A DNA stretch of 6,947 bases from Euryarchaeota archaeon UBA59 (GTDB lineage: Archaea; Thermoplasmatota; Poseidoniia; Poseidoniales; Thalassarchaeaceae), in the NCBI GenBank assembly GCA_002505495.1, contig DAVI01000048.1:12639-19585 (forward strand), read 5' to 3'. The translations under genes and the position numbers were made by a program. The first letter of the stretch is position 1; each line of letters opens with the position of its first letter. Below, piece after piece: positions 1 to 5,753 of the stretch. The notes under the pieces were generated by a model, which had not been told where the DNA came from, ran no database searches, and saw nothing but the letters and a program-made list of their open reading frames with translations.

Positions 1-272
1 TCGTTCATGAAACGGAGAACCGCCTCCTCTCCCGCCTTCTCCCAGGTCTTGCGAGGCATCTCAAAAACTGCGACGTTCATCTGCGCGCTGACACCAGCAT
101 CGGTGCGACTTGAAATGCGAATTTTCACTTCGCCGGGGACAATCTCGCTGTTGACCAGTGCATGAATGAGTTCTCGCTGAACGGTTCTGACCCGTGGTTG
201 AATCTGACTACCGTGGAAGGCGTCGCCGATGTAACCGAATGCGAAGGCGACGCCGACTTGCTCGGCGGCCAT
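1..272 (-). CDS. truA: tRNA pseudouridine synthase A (TruA family), 3' end cut by window edge
   Basis: TruA enzymes isomerise uridine to pseudouridine in the tRNA anticodon arm (positions 38-40 in bacteria). I translated the 90 codons present. They match the N-terminal catalytic domain: an opening strand with GYIGDAFHGSQIQP (residues 13-26), then TVQRELIHAL (30-39), and the hallmark SRTDAGVSA (55-63). D58 in RTDAGV sits at the catalytic Asp position. The usual His of the RTDAGVHA motif is Ser62 here. The rest of the protein lies left of base 1. The ATG at 272 is supported by a GAGGTG Shine-Dalgarno at 283-278, 5 nt upstream. It starts 22 nt after the TPR gene, so the two are probably co-transcribed. 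Family assignment is firm; the exact target uridine is not visible. Confidence 0.88.
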   Translation of the reverse strand, partial: MAAEQVGVAFAFGYIGDAFHGSQIQPRVRTVQRELIHALVNSEIVPGEVKIRISSRTDAGVSAQMNVAVFEMPRKTWEKAGEEAVLRFMN

Positions 273-277
273 CCTCC

Positions 278-283
278 CACCTC
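278..283 (-). promoter_or_regulatory. Shine-Dalgarno site of truA
   Basis: GAGGTG on the minus strand, 5 nt before the ATG at 272. It fits the archaeal anti-Shine-Dalgarno (complement GGAGGTGATC) and fixes the truA start. Confidence 0.6.
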
Positions 284-294
284 GAAGATTCCTC

Positions 295-810
295 TCAATC
301 CTCGCCCAAGGTCGCAGCCGCGTCCTCAGCAGAGAAGCCGAGTCCACCAACAGCCCAGGTCAGCGCTTGCTTGACCCAAGGTGCGACCATCGGATTCTTT
401 CGCTCCGGGTCGAGTCTCTCAATCGCCTCGACTATCAGCCTACTCGCATCGAAGAGTGTGTCTTCGACTGGAATCTCCGCTAAATCGGCCATCTTCTCCA
501 GTCGCTGGTATTCCTTGACCGCCATCGGGATTCGACCGCAGTCGAGGCAGAAGTTTGCAAACGATGCAACATAGTTGAGATTCTCTTCGTCGAGTGCCAT
601 CGCCTGCTTGTAGCCACGCATGATGAGAGCTGCCGGAACATCTTCCTCCATGTCCATCGAGAGACGCATGAAGGCCGCCTCAGCCCATCCATAATGTGCA
701 TCGGCGTTGTTATCATCCGCTTGCCGTACCTCATCGAACAGATTCATTGCGGCGGTAAAATCGCCAGCACCCATTGCTCCTGCTGCTTCCTGCATCGTCT
801 CTGCGCTCAT
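295..810 (-). CDS. Small TPR-repeat protein
   Basis: A soluble, acidic protein of 171 residues made mostly of tetratricopeptide helices. No signal peptide or membrane segment is visible. One TPR lies at about residues 7-35 (GDFTAAMNLFDEVRQADDNN). A second spans about 38-74, with a short insertion before the helix ending in YKQAMALDEEN. A third is at about 79-108 (FANFCLDCGRIPMAVKEYQRL). The C-terminal 60 residues are helical and end in an acidic tail. TPR units are protein-binding scaffolds, so this is probably an adaptor, but no partner can be read from the sequence. The ATG at 810 has GAGGGTG at 821-815, 4 nt upstream. An in-frame Met at residue 6 is a weaker alternative. It lies 72 nt after the PH-domain gene and 22 nt before truA. 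Confidence 0.82.
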   Translation of the reverse strand: MSAETMQEAAGAMGAGDFTAAMNLFDEVRQADDNNADAHYGWAEAAFMRLSMDMEEDVPAALIMRGYKQAMALDEENLNYVASFANFCLDCGRIPMAVKEYQRLEKMADLAEIPVEDTLFDASRLIVEAIERLDPERKNPMVAPWVKQALTWAVGGLGFSAEDAAATLGED

Positions 811-814
811 CGTA

Positions 815-821
815 CACCCTC
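815..821 (-). promoter_or_regulatory. Shine-Dalgarno site of the TPR gene
   Basis: GAGGGTG on the minus strand, 4 nt before the ATG at 810. It lies in the 72-nt gap 811-882, where I see no clear TATA box, so the TPR gene is probably read from the PH-gene transcript. Confidence 0.45.
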
Positions 822-882
822 GCGAACACCCTCTCGGGAGTCACAACCATACATGAAGCAAACGCCGTCTGTCGCAGCATCC

Positions 883-1941
883 TCAGTCGAGGTCCATGTC
901 GACATCCAGGTCACCCAGAAGGTCGTCCAATTCCTCGGCAGCCTCTTCTTTCACAGCGTCGGGAGCAGCCTCTTCATCGCCATCATCCTTCGAAAGCAAC
1001 TTCTGGATGCTCTCCAACGCTTCGAGTTGAGCATCGGCCTTGGAGACCGATGAGTTCTCGCGGTGCAACTCGTTAATCAAATCGTAGGCCTCCTCCCATT
1101 TGCGAACTCCGTAGAATGCGATATCGGGTGTGTAGCGCTCAACCTTGACCGTCCGCTGATAGGTGAAGATGATGAACAACTTTCGGAGGAATCCGACAGG
1201 TCCCTTCGCAGAGGAGTCCCCGACAGGAGGCATCCCGACGGAGACCCCTGTGGTCTCGGTGGCCAGGTGAGACTGGTCTCCAATGTTGCAGTAAATCGTT
1301 GCATATCCGAACATGGCACCAATCGGGGAGCGCTTTTTGTGGACAGCGATGATGTCCTCGTGTAGAATACGATGCCCGTCGCGCTCGTAGATGAAGTTCT
1401 GAGTGTGAATGATGCGCTCAGTGGTGACCGCGTAAAAGAAACTCTTCTGATACCAGAAGGTAAGCGCCAACATCAATCCTGACCAGAAGATGCCGAAGAT
1501 GATGAAGCTGAAATCGAAAGGAATGAACTCATTCTCCGTCGCGAACAGCACATGGATTAGATCGTCAAGATTCAACAACAGCGGAGTAAGCGATACTACC
1601 AGCAGGTATGTCGTCACCCACTTGCCGCTCGCCGGATGGTTGACCATTCGATTTAACCAAGTGAAAAACAGCATGACGAAGGCAAAGCCGGCTCCACCAG
1701 CCCAGCCACTGGCCTTGACAAAGGCGAAGAACACCCATTCATACCACTCTGCATCATTGGGAGCCTTTGCCCACCCGAAGAACAGGTGGATGACCAGAAT
1801 GAATACTGCAACCAAGTAAATCGGCATGAATGCGAACATCGACGGCCTTCGCGTTAGTAGAACTTGTTCGTCGCCAGTGACTCGCAACATTCCCCGAATT
1901 TTTTCAGTATTCCCTGTTGAATCGCTCATCTTCTTCCCCAT
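883..1941 (-). CDS. Four-helix membrane protein with bacterial-type PH domain (DUF304/bPH2-like)
   Basis: A 352-residue integral membrane protein of unknown role. Hydrophobic segments lie at about residues 37-57, 68-95, 108-132 and 144-163. A block typical of bacterial PH domains (YdbS/YdbT-like) follows: YAVTTERIIHTQNFI (170-184), a stretch starting RILHEDIIAVHKK (191-203), then FGYATIYCNIGD (211-222). A Gly/Pro-rich linker (about 223-250) and a second strand-rich piece lead to a putative coiled helix (about 280-316). The protein ends in an acidic tail (318-352) with ELDDLLGDLDVDMD. Such proteins are membrane-associated and sometimes linked to stress or envelope functions, but no activity is known from sequence. 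The ATG at 1941 has no Shine-Dalgarno and lies 21-26 nt from a TATA-like box, which suggests a leaderless mRNA. The ATG at 1929 (residue 5) is the alternative start. Confidence 0.8.
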   Translation of the reverse strand: MGKKMSDSTGNTEKIRGMLRVTGDEQVLLTRRPSMFAFMPIYLVAVFILVIHLFFGWAKAPNDAEWYEWVFFAFVKASGWAGGAGFAFVMLFFTWLNRMVNHPASGKWVTTYLLVVSLTPLLLNLDDLIHVLFATENEFIPFDFSFIIFGIFWSGLMLALTFWYQKSFFYAVTTERIIHTQNFIYERDGHRILHEDIIAVHKKRSPIGAMFGYATIYCNIGDQSHLATETTGVSVGMPPVGDSSAKGPVGFLRKLFIIFTYQRTVKVERYTPDIAFYGVRKWEEAYDLINELHRENSSVSKADAQLEALESIQKLLSKDDGDEEAAPDAVKEEAAEELDDLLGDLDVDMDLD

Positions 1942-1960
1942 CCCCGGGTCAGTTCCGGCC

Positions 1961-1976
1961 GTATATCATACTATGC
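1961..1976 (-). promoter_or_regulatory. Candidate archaeal TATA-box promoter for the PH-domain gene
   Basis: The 46-base gap between the CrtC-like gene and the PH gene is locally AT-rich. It holds GCATAGTATGATATAC on the minus strand, and GATATA (1967-1962) lies 21-26 nt before the ATG at 1941. That is the distance from an archaeal TATA box to its start site, so transcription would begin at or next to the ATG. The missing Shine-Dalgarno agrees with this. No transcription data are available. Confidence 0.5.
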
Positions 1977-1987
1977 AAACCCGAAAT

Positions 1988-3208
1988 TCAGTGGAGAACA
2001 CCCCAACTGTGCTCCGCGTTTCCATGAATCCACTGCCAATCTTCCAAGGTGCGAACCCCCTTTTCGTCAAGCACTGTAATCTCCTCGACCTTCAGTGGAT
2101 ATTCGTTGTAGGTGAAGTGACTGGTCATGTGCGCGCGAGTCGGTTGGTCGAAGGTCCAACGGGCCCTTCCAACCGCGGCGACAACCAAACCGATCTGAGT
2201 TCGGCCGTTCCACATCCGGATGTGAAAGCGTGGTAGTGGATTTCCCTCGCCATCAAACAGCGCCTCATCATCGGGCGGCTTGATGAGTTCCACCTCACAG
2301 CGCTCGAACTGCTCTGTCCTCTGCCGCCCGGCGTCCTTCCACAGCCCCGCACCTTGAATCGGCAACTGTCCGAAGTCACGAAGTTTCCACGGTCGGTCAT
2401 CGTGAGCGGTCATGGAGAAGGAGTAGTGTGGCAGGAACCAGTCTAGGTAGGAGCCATTGTCGAAGTGCAACATCCCCCAGAACCACGGAATCGACGGCGC
2501 TTGAACGCACACCTTTTGGAAGTAGGCAGTGCCCTCAACAGGCTCGCCGTCCACCGTCCCCTCACATTTCGTGCCATGGATTCGGAGAATGTCGTAACCC
2601 ATGTTTCCGACCAACATGTTGTGCTTGTATTCGAGGGCGCTTATCTCATCGTTCCAAGGTCTCATGATGAAGTCGAACTCAGCCGCTGAGCCGCCGTCCT
2701 TCGCCTCCTCACTAGCTGACAACTTGAGCCAGAAATGACTGCTGTCTGCTGCCATTCCCATCGATAGGTCGTCGTTTGCAATAGGCACCACGGCACCTCC
2801 ACCGACAGCCGCTTCAGCCTCGCCCGATTCAGCGGAGGCGCCCGGCCACAGAGAATGTCCGGAATCCATGGCTGCCATGCGCGCCTCCTCAAGCACGATT
2901 GGCTCGTGAACCGTTTCTCCATCGAACCACCAAGAGGCGACCATGCCGGGAAAGACGATCCCACCTTCTTCGTCAACCGCAGTTCTCCCGCCGCCCCACC
3001 AGTCGTAACCGCTGACATTGATACGCTCGCAGTCGCGAGTTGACCAGAGCACCATCAACTGCTTACTGCGCCCTGGCCGTTCGGGGTCAGGAATCAGGAC
3101 GAGCCACCACCACCACCACCACGAGAGACGGCGTAGTGGAGGCAGAGTGTCGAGATTCCAAAACGAGGAGAAATCGCCCTCAAAGCGGGCTGGTTCAGTC
3201 GATTGCAT
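1988..3208 (-). CDS. Trp-rich soluble protein, possibly CrtC/lipocalin-like
   Basis: About 406 residues, no membrane helices, and strand-rich. There are about 25 Trp, including six in a row at residues 30-35. An Ala/Gly/Ser/Glu-rich linker at about 123-148 separates two parts. The second part reads like the CrtC (carotenoid 1,2-hydratase)/AttH lipocalin-like group: YDILRIHGTKCEGTVDG (205-221), EPVEGTAYFQKV (222-233), then PWFWGMLHFDNGSYLDW (241-257). In that family the pattern is a G-x-V-x-V-x-G strand, a PVxGxG turn and a W-x-W strand with a dG loop. The resemblance is by eye, and no catalytic residue is identified, so a hydratase activity is not claimed. The ATG at 3208 is preferred because GGTG at 3217-3214 is 5 nt upstream; a GTG at 3214 is the longer option. 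It follows the second permease by 10 nt, so it should be co-expressed with the ABC transporter and may handle its hydrophobic substrate (inference). Confidence 0.75.
   Translation of the reverse strand: MQSTEPARFEGDFSSFWNLDTLPPLRRLSWWWWWWLVLIPDPERPGRSKQLMVLWSTRDCERINVSGYDWWGGGRTAVDEEGGIVFPGMVASWWFDGETVHEPIVLEEARMAAMDSGHSLWPGASAESGEAEAAVGGGAVVPIANDDLSMGMAADSSHFWLKLSASEEAKDGGSAAEFDFIMRPWNDEISALEYKHNMLVGNMGYDILRIHGTKCEGTVDGEPVEGTAYFQKVCVQAPSIPWFWGMLHFDNGSYLDWFLPHYSFSMTAHDDRPWKLRDFGQLPIQGAGLWKDAGRQRTEQFERCEVELIKPPDDEALFDGEGNPLPRFHIRMWNGRTQIGLVVAAVGRARWTFDQPTRAHMTSHFTYNEYPLKVEEITVLDEKGVRTLEDWQWIHGNAEHSWGVLH
3104..3121 (-). repeat. Six-copy TGG microsatellite encoding Trp6
   Basis: Six perfect TGG codons in a row on the coding strand (CCA on the plus strand), giving residues 30-35 of the Trp-rich protein. 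The copy number may vary by slippage without breaking the frame. The run is followed by LVLIPDPE, so it looks like an extended first beta strand. Confidence 0.9.
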
Positions 3209-3213
3209 CAACA

Positions 3214-3219
3214 CACCTT
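3214..3219 (-). promoter_or_regulatory. Shine-Dalgarno site overlapping the stop codon of the second permease
   Basis: AAGGTG begins on the last base of the upstream TGA (3221-3219) and ends 5 nt before the ATG at 3208. It decides for that ATG over the GTG at 3214, which would lie inside the site, and it implies coupled translation. Confidence 0.55.
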
Positions 3220-4733
3220 CAGTTCAGTTCCTTGCTCTTCAGGCTCGCCTGTCCGATGAAAAGCGCCATCACAGTGACCATCAGCAGCATGAAGATGGAA
3301 ATCAGCAGCGAGCCGAAGGCGCTCGTCGGCATTATCGTAGGTGGGGAATAGAACCCGGTAATCGGAGCGTCTTCACCCCAATTCACGGTCTCGGAAACCG
3401 CTGCCATCCAACTCTGGTCGGGATAGGCGAGAATCGAGGAGCAGTTCACTATCTCGATTCCCCAATGGGAGATTGAGAGCCAACTGAGCGGGAAATTTGG
3501 TGCGCCGAGAGAAATCATCGCCATCGCGAACTCCCAGACTCCCAAGCCAATCGCTATCCACAGCCCGAACTTGGGACTGATCACACCGAGTGTGCAGAAC
3601 ACGGTGCCGTAGGCGAGCATCACGAACCAGCTGGCCAGCAGGACCCCTAACCAGGCAGCCATGTCGTCGAAGCGGAAGATGGAGTCGGAGGGGGCGATGA
3701 AGCCGGTGATGAGGGCGGTACCGAGAATCAGAACAGTGGAATAGGGCCACACCACAGCGAGATACCCAAGAAGTCGGTAGGCGAGAACCTCAGCCCGGGC
3801 GATTGGTTTTCCCATGATGTAGTGGAGTGTTCCCTTGTCCATCTCATCCCTGATCAGCCCGGTTGCGAGGAACAGAGGAAGGAAGATTCCGATTAGGAAA
3901 ACAAAACCGATTTTTCCGAATCCGAGTACGAAAGCGCGGTGCAGTGCCTCCTTGATGAAGACATCCTCGTCCGGGTCTTCATCGACATTCGGGTCGTTCA
4001 AGATTCCTAGTATTATCTGACCTGTCTCATTTGTCCGATAGCGGGCGTTGCAATCAATTCCGTCGCCATTGTAGTCCTTGTTTCCGGGTAGTGACCATGA
4101 GTCAGGATTTGTCCACCCTTCACCCGTGCAGTCGCCGTCATCGTCGTGACCCTGGTTGCGATTGCCGTAGTCACCATCCCAATCGAAGCCATCCTCGTTC
4201 ACCCAGACTGAAGGGTCGTCAGGGGGGTATAACTCGGGGTCTGGGAAGTCGAACTTGTCATTCGGGTCCGTCCCCAACCTCTTCTCCTGCCCGGCTGGAT
4301 AACCGTCCCGGTCCCAATCGAAGGAGTCACCATCGTTGTCGTATGCCTCGTATCCTGTCGCCATCGCTTCGGCGTAGAACATCAACATCATGCCTACGAA
4401 CAGGACACCGATTCCCAGGACGACCCAAGTCGAAGACTTGGTCCGGTATTGTCGAAGGGTGAATTCGGCGACCGCTGTGGCCTTCCGGTCGAGTTTGCTC
4501 CAGACCGTGTCGGTTAGCGGTCGCAACACCTGTGCTGCTTGCGTTTGAATTCGCTGCAACTGTTTGCCGCCGGGTATCGAAAGTGGTTCGGGAACCGAAG
4601 CTCCCTGAGGGGCTCCTGCTGACTCAATTAGGTCTGCGGCCCGCTCCTGTTGGGCCTCCTGAATCTGCCGTTCAAACTCCGATGAAACTGAATCTCCTGC
4701 ACCAAGGCCACCGTCGTCTGGCTCCGGAATCAT
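3219..4733 (-). CDS. ABC-2 type transporter permease with Asp-rich calcium-binding-like loop
   Basis: The second membrane half of the ABC system, 504 residues. A soluble N-terminal tail (1-75, with a Gln/Glu-rich helix at about 18-37) leads to an amphipathic stretch (about 76-98) and TM1 (102-122). A large loop at 123-262 follows, holding DNDGDSFDWDRDGYP, LGTDPND, DWDGDYGN, DDDGDC and DYNGDGIDC. These resemble thrombospondin type 3, EF-hand or Excalibur calcium sites, and C202 and C228 could pair. The ABC-2 core comes next: TM2 (270-293), the cytoplasmic motif RDEMDKGTLHYIMGKPIAR (295-313), TM3 (322-346), TM4 (360-385), TM5 (389-410), a second outer loop, and TM6 (471-494). The ATG overlaps the ATPase stop (ATGA) and has GGAGGGG 5 nt upstream. 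With an even helix count from TM2 to the C-terminus and the core motif cytoplasmic, the Asp-rich loop should face outside. It resembles COG1277-type permeases; the substrate is unknown. Confidence 0.88.
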   Translation of the reverse strand: MIPEPDDGGLGAGDSVSSEFERQIQEAQQERAADLIESAGAPQGASVPEPLSIPGGKQLQRIQTQAAQVLRPLTDTVWSKLDRKATAVAEFTLRQYRTKSSTWVVLGIGVLFVGMMLMFYAEAMATGYEAYDNDGDSFDWDRDGYPAGQEKRLGTDPNDKFDFPDPELYPPDDPSVWVNEDGFDWDGDYGNRNQGHDDDGDCTGEGWTNPDSWSLPGNKDYNGDGIDCNARYRTNETGQIILGILNDPNVDEDPDEDVFIKEALHRAFVLGFGKIGFVFLIGIFLPLFLATGLIRDEMDKGTLHYIMGKPIARAEVLAYRLLGYLAVVWPYSTVLILGTALITGFIAPSDSIFRFDDMAAWLGVLLASWFVMLAYGTVFCTLGVISPKFGLWIAIGLGVWEFAMAMISLGAPNFPLSWLSISHWGIEIVNCSSILAYPDQSWMAAVSETVNWGEDAPITGFYSPPTIMPTSAFGSLLISIFMLLMVTVMALFIGQASLKSKELN

Positions 4734-5716
4734 GCGCGCCCCTCCACTAGATAGCCGAGCAGTGACTCAAGATTGTCGTCGGGGTTCTCGATGCCCGTGA
4801 CCCGGATTCCGCTCTCAACGCAGATTCCCGGGAGAGCTTGATGGACGGACGATAGGTTGTTGGTCTCGATGAGCAACTCGCCGGGGTTTGGGAATCTCAC
4901 TCCGTAGACATCCTCGTGGGGCAGGAAGGAACGACCCAACTCTCGGGGCTCATCTGTGTGCAGTTTGATTCTATGAGGGTGCTTGTCGAGCAACTCTCGA
5001 ATGGCGTGCAGATTCCCGAGGGCGAGAAGCCGGCCATTGTGCAGAATCAGAATCTGCTCCGTGATGCGCTCGATTTCGTGCAGCGCGTGGCTGCTTACCA
5101 GAACGGTCTTGCCCATCGCGCCGAGCTCTCGAACGACATTCATGATGGTCGTTCGAGCGAGTGGGTCACAACCGGCAAGAGGCTCGTCCAAAATGATGAG
5201 GTCTGGGTCATGGACCATCGCGTGGGCGATTTTCACCCTCTGTCTCATCCCCTTGCTGTATTTGCCAATCTCCTTGTTGACGACATCCTCCAAGCCGACG
5301 AACTCCAGAACATGCAGCGCCCGCGCCTTCGCCTCATCTCTCGTGTATCCGTAGAGGCGAGCCAGTGTGGTGACGAAGTCGAGCCCGGTCATCCAGTCAT
5401 AGAGTTGCTCTGACTCAGAGACATAACCGAGTCTAGAGTAGGGTGCAGGATTCTTGAACGGGTTGGTGCCGAACAGCATCACCTCCCCTGAAGAGGGCCG
5501 TAATCTTCCGACGATGAGCTTGAACAGCGTTGACTTCCCAGCCCCGTTCTGACCTAAAATCCCGGTCACTCCGCCCTTGATCGCGATGCTGACATCGTTG
5601 AGTCCGATGACTCTGCCGTAGGTCTTCGTGACATGGTTGAGAACCACGTGGGGTGCCTCGGGGGCCGGGGCCCACTCCTTCCGCCCCTCACCGGTCTGTG
5701 ACAAGTCCGGAATCAC
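4730..5716 (-). CDS. ABC transporter ATP-binding protein (CcmA/DrrA-like, ABC-2 class)
   Basis: The ATPase that would power the two flanking permeases, 328 residues, cytoplasmic and working as a dimer. Motifs in order: Walker A GQNGAGKST (55-63); Q-loop region GYVSESEQLYDWMT (97-110), with Glu101 where many ABC proteins have Gln, as is common in this class; signature YSKGMRQRV (153-161); Walker B LIILDEP (173-179), with catalytic E178; D-loop AGCDP (181-185), with Cys in place of the usual Leu; and the switch His H210 in SSHALHE. A C-terminal accessory domain (about 235-328) ends in NPDDNLESLLGYLVEG, typical of drug- or polymer-type ABC-2 ATPases. The start is GTG at 5716, with GAGGTGA ending 4 nt upstream. 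The first 22 residues precede the core. It lies 37 nt after the first permease and overlaps the second by 4 nt. All catalytic residues are present, so it should be active. The substrate cannot be read from the sequence. Confidence 0.95.
   Translation of the reverse strand: MIPDLSQTGEGRKEWAPAPEAPHVVLNHVTKTYGRVIGLNDVSIAIKGGVTGILGQNGAGKSTLFKLIVGRLRPSSGEVMLFGTNPFKNPAPYSRLGYVSESEQLYDWMTGLDFVTTLARLYGYTRDEAKARALHVLEFVGLEDVVNKEIGKYSKGMRQRVKIAHAMVHDPDLIILDEPLAGCDPLARTTIMNVVRELGAMGKTVLVSSHALHEIERITEQILILHNGRLLALGNLHAIRELLDKHPHRIKLHTDEPRELGRSFLPHEDVYGVRFPNPGELLIETNNLSSVHQALPGICVESGIRVTGIENPDDNLESLLGYLVEGRA
4739..4745 (-). promoter_or_regulatory. Shine-Dalgarno site of the second permease, inside the ATPase gene
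   Basis: GGAGGGG, 5 nt before the ATG at 4733, within the last codons of the ATPase gene. It supports re-initiation at the ATGA overlap. Confidence 0.55.
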
Positions 5717-5720
5717 GCCG

Positions 5721-5727
5721 TCACCTC
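5721..5727 (-). promoter_or_regulatory. Shine-Dalgarno site fixing the GTG start of the ATPase
   Basis: GAGGTGA on the minus strand, separated by CGGC from the GTG at 5716. It is the best match in the window to the archaeal consensus and makes the non-ATG start credible. Confidence 0.65.
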
Positions 5728-5753
5728 ATTCAAAATCAGACCATCAAACACCC

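Noticed and set aside
811..882. Possible promoter or hairpin in the longest intergenic gap
   Set aside because: No TATA-like box lies at leaderless distance from 810 and no stable inverted repeat was found. Only a Shine-Dalgarno is supported.
1976..1987. Possible terminator after the Trp-rich gene
   Set aside because: The minus strand has only short T runs (ATTTCGGGTTT). That is too weak to call as an archaeal oligo-T terminator.
1988..3208. Calling the Trp-rich protein a carotenoid 1,2-hydratase (crtC)
   Set aside because: Only a few strand motifs resemble the family, no catalytic residue could be placed, and no other carotenoid gene is in the window.
3018..3476. Plus-strand frame of 152 codons containing a poly-His run
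   Set aside because: It is antisense to two strong minus-strand genes. The His run is just the TGG repeat read on the other strand and not a tag or metal-binding protein.
4916..5413. Long plus-strand open frame of 165 codons
   Set aside because: It lies wholly antisense to the ATPase Walker B and signature region. It has no Shine-Dalgarno and no recognisable domain, so it is a codon-bias shadow.
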